Shown: positions 20,998-26,443 of the stretch, piece after piece
How the letters are laid out: the number at the start of each line of letters is the position of its first letter
Position numbering within the stretch: position 1 is the stretch's first letter
Source: Candidatus Uhrbacteria bacterium
GTDB lineage: Bacteria > Patescibacteriota > Patescibacteriia > 2-12-FULL-60-25
Length of the DNA: 26,443 bases
NCBI GenBank assembly: GCA_009691315.1
Contig: SICT01000005.1
Span: 1-26,443, forward strand
Direction: 5' to 3'
Notes under the pieces: generated by a model
Told to the model about the DNA's origin: nothing
Databases searched by the model: none
The model's input: only the letters and a program-made list of their open reading frames with translations
Made by a program: the position numbers and the translations under genes

Positions 20998-21038
20998 AAA
21001 GAAGTGCAATAAAATTTAAGTAACAGAATTATAGCGGC

Positions 21039-21713
21039 TTAGTTCGCCCTCTGCAATGCAGCCCGCAAGGCCTCGTCCCACTGCGCCGATGACATCCCAA
21101 AATAACGACGCTGATTGATGAAAACGGTGGGCGTCGCATCTACTTTATTGCGTGTGCCCTCAGCGATATCGGCTGAAATTTTTGCTTGAGGCTCACGCGC
21201 AATAAGACAAGATCCGAACATCTCCTCGTTTAGTCGAAGATCTTTTGCATATCCAATAAACTTATCCTGGGCCTGCTGTGCAGACAATCCAACCCACTCG
21301 AGCTGAACATCATAAATTTTTTCGTGATAGTCCCAAAAGCGATCCTGGGCCTGAGCACATCGTGCAGCATTGGCCGACAACTGAGCATTTGGATGAATCT
21401 GAGTCAGGGGAAAATCTTTCCAAATAAAGCGCACGCGATCCTGATAAGTGCTGATCGCATATTTGATCCCTGGCTCGGCAGAACGACAGGCTGGACACTG
21501 AAAGTCACCGTAAAGGTGGACCAAAACCTTTGCATCGACAGCACCGAGGGATGGCGCGCGCTCATCCGAAAACGTCACGTTCTCATCTTGATGGATGATC
21601 GGTGCCCCTGCATCTCCTGGCGCGCTCACCAAAAGCCAAACCAACCCGGCAAAAATGATAACGGTCACCGTCGCAATGCCGATGATCAGTCCACGGTTTG
21701 AAGATTCCACCAT
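21039..21713 (-). CDS. Membrane-anchored DsbA-like thioredoxin-fold oxidoreductase (CPAC)
   Basis: 224 residues. A single membrane helix (about 9-30), a short linker, then a DsbA-like domain with YGDFQCPACRSAEPG (Cys73, Cys76), cis-Pro195 in VDATPTVFIN, and RVRFIWKDFPLTQIHPNAQ. Additional Cys119 and Cys169 correspond to the extra pair in the paralogue next door. The different dipeptide between the active-site cysteines (PA versus PF) suggests different redox potentials. It starts 3 nt after the stop of the flavoprotein gene. Confidence 0.9.
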   Translation of the reverse strand: MVESSNRGLIIGIATVTVIIFAGLVWLLVSAPGDAGAPIIHQDENVTFSDERAPSLGAVDAKVLVHLYGDFQCPACRSAEPGIKYAISTYQDRVRFIWKDFPLTQIHPNAQLSANAARCAQAQDRFWDYHEKIYDVQLEWVGLSAQQAQDKFIGYAKDLRLNEEMFGSCLIAREPQAKISADIAEGTRNKVDATPTVFINQRRYFGMSSAQWDEALRAALQRAN

Positions 21714-21716
21714 AGA

Positions 21717-22634
21717 TTAATGATGCGTCTGTAAATATTTAATTATTGCTAGCGCTCCTTTAGAGCCTTCCCCAACCGCAACCGAGATCTGTTTTTCTGT
21801 GACATCTGTGACATCCCCTGCCGCCCACACGCCTTCGACATTAGTTGCCGTCATTTTATCCACGATGATCTGTTGATGAGTATCCTTGGCCACAAAATCA
21901 ATAAAGCCGGTCACAGGAGCAAGTCCAATCTCAATAAACACACCGTCTGTTTTTTCCTCATATTCTTTTCCGTCCGGCCCCATCAGTCCAATTCCCGTGA
22001 CGATCAGTGAGCCCATGACTTTGGTGGTTTTTGTAGAGAGATAAACGTTAATCTTTTTGCTCTGAGCGATTTTCGCTTTCATCACCGCATCGCCCTGAAG
22101 TTCCGCATTCACACTCACCATCACGACACGCGTGGCATATTTCTCGACAAACAGCGCCGCATCCATCGCAGAGTTTCCTCCACCAATCACATAGACAGTC
22201 TTATCCTTATATAACGGGCTGTCGCAGTTTGCGCAATACGTCACCCCTTTTCCGTACAATTCTTTTTCTCCAGGTACTCCAAGCACACGATGCTTCGTGC
22301 CGGTCGCGATCAACACCGTTTTTGTTTCATACAGCCCTTGAGGGGTTGCGACCCGAAATCCTCCCTCCATCTTTTCAATCTTGCTCGCCTCCTCCCCTTC
22401 TTTCAATGCAAAATAATCCTTGTAATCCTCCAAATGTTTTTTAAATTGATTGACCAGCTCAATACCATTCATCAAATGAAATCCCAAATAGTTTTCCACA
22501 TCATCTGACCATAATGCTTGACCCCCGACATCTCCGGTCACAATAATAAAAGACAACTTTTGCCGGGCCAAATAGACGGCCGCAGCCAGACCGGCAGGGC
22601 CTCCACCTACAATGACGCAATCAAACATGATCAT
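21717..22634 (-). CDS. trxB: Thioredoxin reductase-like flavoprotein
   Basis: 305 residues; the start may be the ATG at 22634 or 22628, both overlapping the end of the Lgt-like gene. FAD site VIVGGGPAGLAAAVYLAR (7-24), redox motif YCANCD (Cys134, Cys137), second nucleotide site VIGGGNSAMDAA (149-160), and C-terminal FAD motif VEGVWAAGDVTD. The HRRxxxR signature that selects NADPH in classical TrxB is not present; the equivalent stretch reads VVMVSVNAELQGDAV, more like the AhpF-type modules that use NADH. It lies between an Lgt-like gene and two DsbA-like genes. Its direct electron acceptor is not encoded nearby. Confidence 0.9.
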   Translation of the reverse strand: MIMFDCVIVGGGPAGLAAAVYLARQKLSFIIVTGDVGGQALWSDDVENYLGFHLMNGIELVNQFKKHLEDYKDYFALKEGEEASKIEKMEGGFRVATPQGLYETKTVLIATGTKHRVLGVPGEKELYGKGVTYCANCDSPLYKDKTVYVIGGGNSAMDAALFVEKYATRVVMVSVNAELQGDAVMKAKIAQSKKINVYLSTKTTKVMGSLIVTGIGLMGPDGKEYEEKTDGVFIEIGLAPVTGFIDFVAKDTHQQIIVDKMTATNVEGVWAAGDVTDVTEKQISVAVGEGSKGALAIIKYLQTHH

Positions 22635-23364
22635 GAGAATAACATGTCATCCAAATTCCTCCAATTAACAGTGGAATGGCCAAATACTGTGTTGGGGTCA
22701 GAGCGAAATAACGCGTATCTGCTACACGAAGAAAATCCGTGCCAAAGCGCACCCCTCCTTCGATCATCATGTATGTCCCAAACCAGAACCCAGGCCGTCG
22801 TTGCTTGCGATTTAAAAAGATGAACAGCCCGCCGGTTAAAAATCCGATGATCGAAAGATACAAACCTAAATCGTGGCGCACCGAACCATCTGGATATTTC
22901 ACACCCAAAATAAAATGCGTCAACGTTCCTGGGTGATCGTGGATTAAAAAACAACCAATACGTCCAACACCGCAACCCCACGGCACGCCCCACATAATCA
23001 CATCTGCATACTCGATCCAATGAATTGATCGCTTATACATCATCCAGAAAAATGGAATCGCTGCCCCAAGGAATCCGCCAAATATAGCAAAACCTGGCTG
23101 GCGTGGATCAATGGCAGCAAACGGATGTGTGAAATAAAATTGTGGTTCGTAGAATAGAACGTGGAACACACGCGCCCCGATGAAGGCGCCAATGAACATC
23201 CAAAATGCCAAATCCAAAATCAATTTTTGATCAAGTTTTTTTTCTCCCGCGCGTTTCCAAATCAGATACGTTGCCAAAGCAAAACCAACCGCCACAAACG
23301 TGCCCCAGGTTTGCAAAGGAATGCCAAGAATATAGTAAGTTGCCGAATGGATGTATGGGATCAC
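22621..23364 (-). CDS. lgt: Prolipoprotein diacylglyceryl transferase-like membrane protein
   Basis: 247 residues, about seven membrane segments, starting at a GTG that overlaps the previous stop (GTGA). The family moves diacylglyceryl from phosphatidylglycerol to the lipobox Cys of preprolipoproteins. Similarity is clear in the N-terminal YILGIPLQTWG, AFIGARVFHVL, GFAIFGGFLGA, the core GCGVGRIGCF with the conserved Arg135, and GGVRFGTDFLR near the C-terminus. Deviations: the usual RIGNF is RIGCF, the Glu that normally follows is absent (HDHPG), and the RHPxxLYE motif reads RHDLGLYLS. It may be a divergent Lgt or a related transferase. Confidence 0.82.
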   Translation of the reverse strand: MIPYIHSATYYILGIPLQTWGTFVAVGFALATYLIWKRAGEKKLDQKLILDLAFWMFIGAFIGARVFHVLFYEPQFYFTHPFAAIDPRQPGFAIFGGFLGAAIPFFWMMYKRSIHWIEYADVIMWGVPWGCGVGRIGCFLIHDHPGTLTHFILGVKYPDGSVRHDLGLYLSIIGFLTGGLFIFLNRKQRRPGFWFGTYMMIEGGVRFGTDFLRVADTRYFALTPTQYLAIPLLIGGIWMTCYSHDHV

Positions 23365-23849
23365 AAAACATTCAACGTCTTGAGGGCTGCCTCATATTCA
23401 CGCAACGCAATCTTGACCTGCCGCGGCGAAACTTCAAAGGAAGAGTCGTGCACGAGCTGATTACGCAAACGATGGCCTGACCACACCTGACGCACCTTAG
23501 GATATTTATATGTGGCAACTTTTAAACGTTCGGCAAATGTCTCTCCGGGCAGGAACATAGATTTAAAAACATTGTCCAATAATTTGTCAGCTTCGATCAA
23601 AGCAAGCTTGGCACCCATCACTCCTTGATCAGACGTTTTTTCAATGTCTATCCACATCGCTCCGATTTTTTTGCGATCCAATCCGTGTAATTCTGGTTGA
23701 TGCAGGAGACTCATCAATTTCTTGATACCAATAGCCGCGACGATCATAATCACAATGGCCAGCACCAGCCAAAAAACCAAAACAAAATTTGAAGACGATG
23801 CGACTGCCGTCTGATCAATGCCTGGCTGGATAATAAATTGAAAAATCAT
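23361..23849 (-). CDS. Membrane-anchored protein with a HEPN-like RNxxxH motif
   Basis: 162 residues. One membrane helix (about 22-43), a linker, then a helical domain ending in SGHRLRNQLVHDSSFEV (124-140) and a final helix rich in Ala/Leu/Glu. The R-N-x3-H arrangement (Arg129, His134, i.e. Rx4H) is the catalytic signature of HEPN RNases, and the position in a C-terminal helix fits that fold, but the family is short and variable, so this is a hypothesis. It overlaps gatA upstream and the Lgt-like gene downstream by 4 nt each, so expression is tightly tied to both. Otherwise an unrecognised membrane protein. Confidence 0.7.
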   Translation of the reverse strand: MIFQFIIQPGIDQTAVASSSNFVLVFWLVLAIVIMIVAAIGIKKLMSLLHQPELHGLDRKKIGAMWIDIEKTSDQGVMGAKLALIEADKLLDNVFKSMFLPGETFAERLKVATYKYPKVRQVWSGHRLRNQLVHDSSFEVSPRQVKIALREYEAALKTLNVL

Positions 23850-25273
23850 ATTTTGGTCGCCTGTTCAAACGCGTAGGCAATATCCAAAATTTTTCCTTCA
23901 TCAAACATTTTCCCCATGATCTGCATGCCGACCGGTAGCCCCTCATGGTCGCCGCAACTGATCGACAGCGCCGGAATGCCAACGACATTGACTCCAACCG
24001 TAAAAATATCTTCCAGATACAACGTGAGTGGATCAGAAATTTTTTCACCAATTTTAAATGCTGTCGAAGGCGCCGTTGGAGTAATCAACACGTCCACTGT
24101 TTTAAATACTTCTGCGTACGCACGATGGATTAACGTACGCACTTTTCTCGCCTGACGATAATACGCATCATAGTATCCTTTTGATAAAGCATATGTGCCG
24201 AGCATGATACGACGGCGTACCTCCGGCCCAAATCCCTGTGTGCGTGACTGCATATACGTTTCCATCAGTGATGCGGCTTTTTCTCTGAGCCCAAAACGCA
24301 TACCATCAAACCGCGAAAGGTTAGCGGACACTTCGCAAAAATTCAACACATAATACACCGCCAATGCTTCATCCATATAGGGCAAGGACACTTCTACGAT
24401 CTGGGCTCCTAAAGCTTCCAAAATTTTTATCCCCTCCATGACATGGGTTCGTACCCCATCAGTCATGCCCTCACCCCACGCCTGTTTTGGTAAACCGATA
24501 CGCAAACCATCTATTTTTTTCGGATAGTCCATGCGAAAGGGCTGATTGGGAGCGGTTGTTTGATCAAGAGGATCACATCCATGAATCGCAGAAAATAGGA
24601 TCTCGGCATCTTTGACCGTTTTGGTGAGGGAACCGATCTGATCAAATGAGGAAGCCGCCGCCATCAATCCAGAACGTGACACGCGTCCGTAGGTTGGCTT
24701 CAAACCAATGATCCCACAAAACGCTGCGGGCTGGCGGATCGAACCGCCGGTATCCGAACCAAGGGCAGCCACGCATAAATCAGCCGCCACCGCACACGCG
24801 CTGCCGCCAGACGTTCCTCCGGGAACCCGATCAAGATCTCTCGGATGTTTGGTCGGACCGTAGGCAGAATTTTCCGTGGATGATCCAAGCGCAAATTCAT
24901 CCATATTGGTCTTGCCTAAAAAAACAGCCCCTCCGTCCCTCAACTTCCGAATCACCGTCGCATCATTCGGGGCGATATAATTTTCCAAAATTTTAGATCC
25001 GGCCGTCGTCCGTGTATTTTGTATTAAAATGTTATCTTTCACGGCGAGTGGGATCCCATCGAGCGAACCAAGCGACTGGTCAGCTGCACGTCGCACATCA
25101 GACTGTTTGGCGGCTTCTAACGCCGACTCATCCAACACCGTGAGATAGGCATTGAACGTGGCATTCAATCCATGAATTTGCTTAAGATAGGCTTGCGTGA
25201 GCTCAACAGATGAAAAATCTCCCCGTTCCAATCCAAGGTGGGCAGACGCGATCGTTTGATTGAGAAAATCCAT
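23846..25273 (-). CDS. gatA: Glutamyl-tRNA(Gln) amidotransferase subunit A
   Basis: 475 residues, the usual length. The amidase-signature subunit of GatCAB hydrolyses glutamine and passes ammonia to Glu-tRNA(Gln). Catalytic Lys79 in PLAVKDN, the cis-Ser region VPGGTSGGSA (150-159, Thr-Ser in place of the common Ser-Ser), and nucleophile Ser178 in GSDTGGSIRQPAAFCG. Start ATG is 2 nt after the gatC stop. gatB is not in the window. GatCAB presence implies indirect Gln-tRNA charging. Confidence 0.97.
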   Translation of the reverse strand: MDFLNQTIASAHLGLERGDFSSVELTQAYLKQIHGLNATFNAYLTVLDESALEAAKQSDVRRAADQSLGSLDGIPLAVKDNILIQNTRTTAGSKILENYIAPNDATVIRKLRDGGAVFLGKTNMDEFALGSSTENSAYGPTKHPRDLDRVPGGTSGGSACAVAADLCVAALGSDTGGSIRQPAAFCGIIGLKPTYGRVSRSGLMAAASSFDQIGSLTKTVKDAEILFSAIHGCDPLDQTTAPNQPFRMDYPKKIDGLRIGLPKQAWGEGMTDGVRTHVMEGIKILEALGAQIVEVSLPYMDEALAVYYVLNFCEVSANLSRFDGMRFGLREKAASLMETYMQSRTQGFGPEVRRRIMLGTYALSKGYYDAYYRQARKVRTLIHRAYAEVFKTVDVLITPTAPSTAFKIGEKISDPLTLYLEDIFTVGVNVVGIPALSISCGDHEGLPVGMQIMGKMFDEGKILDIAYAFEQATKI

Positions 25274-25275
25274 AC

Positions 25276-25578
25276 TTAACCCTTTGGTTTTTCAAACACT
25301 GCTGGGACACGCAAAGCATCCCCGGCACGATCTGGAAAATTCGACAAAATAAACTGGCGTGTAGCCTCATCGCACGGAAAGGCTTCATCCTCGCGCGACG
25401 GTAACATCATAAGGTCGGATTCTGTCTCTGGAATACCGGCTGTATCGATATTTGATAAACGAGTGACGTACTCCAAGATACGACCAAGCTCATCCCGCAT
25501 CTTCTCCAGTTCGGCATCAGAGGATGCAAGTCGGGCCAGCTCGGCCAAGCGTTTAACCTCTTTAAGATCCAACTTCAT
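25276..25578 (-). CDS. gatC: Glutamyl-tRNA(Gln) amidotransferase subunit C
   Basis: 100 residues, the usual size. It is the small belt subunit that stabilises GatA with GatB. Family features: N-terminal LKEVKRLAELARLASSDAEL, then LGRILEYVTRLSNIDTAGIPE (31-51), acidic middle, and the C-terminal ILSNFPDRAGDALRVPAVFE (77-96). A possible -10 TATCCT lies 9 nt before the ATG; otherwise it is read through from the cohesin-like gene 34 nt upstream. Confidence 0.95.
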   Translation of the reverse strand: MKLDLKEVKRLAELARLASSDAELEKMRDELGRILEYVTRLSNIDTAGIPETESDLMMLPSREDEAFPCDEATRQFILSNFPDRAGDALRVPAVFEKPKG

Positions 25579-25612
25579 ACGCTCGGTAGGATAGCGAAAA
25601 CTGAGAAAATAT

Positions 25613-26443
25613 TCAAGATTTTTTCTTTTTCTTTGCTTCTTCAGACACTTCTACGATCAAATCCTCCAATTTGCTTAAACGCCCCTGATGACGACGAACA
25701 TCACGCAGGGTCTGAGCTTCCTCTGGAGTGAGCGGCCGTTCCTGACTGGCATGCGTAAAACGATGATGTTGACGATCTAAACTACGCTTCCACACAGCCA
25801 GCGTCTGCAACATGTCATTTTCCATAGCGGCAAATTTTCGACGCCGATGTCTCCGGCCCAAAAATCCAAGCAAGACAAAGCGTGCGCGGACAAAAGCCAA
25901 CCCGATCAACGGAATGGCACCAGCAATAAACTCTGTCTGCCAATTATTAAATCTTTTTATCAAATCATGAAATACTGAGGGCTGCTTGACGGGCGGCTTC
26001 GCAGACGGGATGGGAGGGGGTTCAGGAATCCACGGAACCATTGCACCCTCCAGCGAGGAAGAGACCGTAATCGAAGAGATGGGAATCACAACGAGCGGAA
26101 GTGTCGAGGAGGTGGCTGAATCAAATTGTATAGAAGGTCCTTCATCAATCTTAACGGTACGACTGCCTAATGTGACAGGAAGAGAAGTTCCTTTCCCGTC
26201 ATTTGCCAGGATTGTTCCAGACGAGAGAGACAAAACTCCCCGGCCCACAGACTTCGCGCGTATACGAAGCATTAAAACGGTGCCACTTCTCCCTTGAAAA
26301 CCAGGGTTCAAAACCACGCCTTCAAAATGCGCGGCATGGCTAGAATCGAGAGCTGGATTCTGCGTCCACAAACGAACAATTGATCCGCTGATTCCTAAAG
26401 ACACGATCTCGAGCGCATGCGAAGCACGCACCACCCCAGACAT
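25613..26443 (-). CDS. Cohesin-domain surface protein, C-terminal part (5' end outside the window)
   Basis: At least 276 residues; the ATG at the window edge is probably internal. The visible part begins with a cohesin-like beta domain (about 8-101): FEGVVLNPGFQGRSGTVLML, then RIRAKSVGRGVLSLSSGTIL and ANDGKGTSLPVTL, a pattern recurrent in CPR surface proteins. A Ser/Thr-rich and Pro-rich spacer (about 105-160, PWIPEPPPIPSAKPPVKQP) leads to a membrane helix (about 170-195). Then follow a strongly basic stop-transfer RRHRRRK and a cytoplasmic helical tail ending in KKKKK. Topology: outside domain anchored by a C-terminal helix. Likely role is attachment through a dockerin-like or other ligand. 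The full domain list is unknown. Confidence 0.75.
   Translation of the reverse strand: MSGVVRASHALEIVSLGISGSIVRLWTQNPALDSSHAAHFEGVVLNPGFQGRSGTVLMLRIRAKSVGRGVLSLSSGTILANDGKGTSLPVTLGSRTVKIDEGPSIQFDSATSSTLPLVVIPISSITVSSSLEGAMVPWIPEPPPIPSAKPPVKQPSVFHDLIKRFNNWQTEFIAGAIPLIGLAFVRARFVLLGFLGRRHRRRKFAAMENDMLQTLAVWKRSLDRQHHRFTHASQERPLTPEEAQTLRDVRRHQGRLSKLEDLIVEVSEEAKKKKKS

Overview
This 26.4 kb window looks like a chromosomal piece of a Candidate Phyla Radiation (Patescibacteria) bacterium. The evidence is indirect: very short intergenic gaps, repeated 4-nt stop/start overlaps, tail-to-tail gene overlaps of 9-12 nt, trimmed UvrA and UvrC, a membrane-anchored Clp-like ATPase beside mraZ-rsmH-ftsL, a cohesin-like surface protein, and many small orphan genes. 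UGA is used as stop, so this is the ordinary bacterial code and not the UGA-glycine code of Gracilibacteria/Absconditabacteria. I cannot name the class from the sequence alone.

Layout. (1) 1-1964, plus strand: the end of an unknown gene with a strong terminator, an N-formylglutamate amidohydrolase-like gene, and a stand-alone class I glutamine amidotransferase. (2) 8480-1953, minus strand: a cell-division/envelope operon, mraZ-rsmH-ftsL-like-small membrane protein-membrane Clp-like AAA+-glycosyltransferase family 4 (WecA/TagO/MraY type)-DUF192, driven by a promoter embedded in an array of MraZ boxes. (3) 13458-8605, minus strand: uvrA-uvrC and an orphan gene ending in a terminator just before the mraZ promoter. 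(4) 13591-14628, plus strand: an orphan gene and a Nudix hydrolase. (5) 16803-14620, minus strand: a helix-turn-helix/GHKL-ATPase regulator, a STAS-like protein, an ITPase-like nucleotide pyrophosphatase and a YgjP-type metalloprotease, with a dense operator region upstream. (6) 16992-18520, plus strand: tRNA-Ser(GGA), a block of nested hairpins, two GIY-YIG nucleases and an alpha/beta hydrolase. (7) A YecM-like gene diverges from a dihydroorotate dehydrogenase. (8) 26443-20245, minus strand: a cohesin-like surface protein, gatC-gatA, a membrane HEPN-like protein, an Lgt-like transferase, a thioredoxin-reductase-like flavoprotein and two DsbA-like thioredoxin-fold proteins, ending at a terminator.

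How the genes fit together. Block 2 couples division control with methylation of 16S rRNA and lipid-linked sugar chemistry. Block 8 combines amidation of Glu-tRNA(Gln) with extracytoplasmic cysteine chemistry. Block 5 is the best candidate for something little described: a DNA-binding GHKL ATPase followed directly by its likely STAS partner, under an apparently self-controlled, leaderless promoter.

The most interesting non-coding signals are: a 39-nt element shared (35/39) between the amidohydrolase upstream region and the upstream region of the metalloprotease; a 20-nt leader-plus-start-codon string shared by the glycosyltransferase and uvrA; two hairpins downstream of the tRNA with variable stems and the same loop core in opposite orientation; and several -10 boxes placed 6-10 nt before a start codon, which suggests leaderless mRNAs. 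No stretch longer than 300 bases lacks a gene. I saw no rRNA, CRISPR array, insertion sequence or phage gene.
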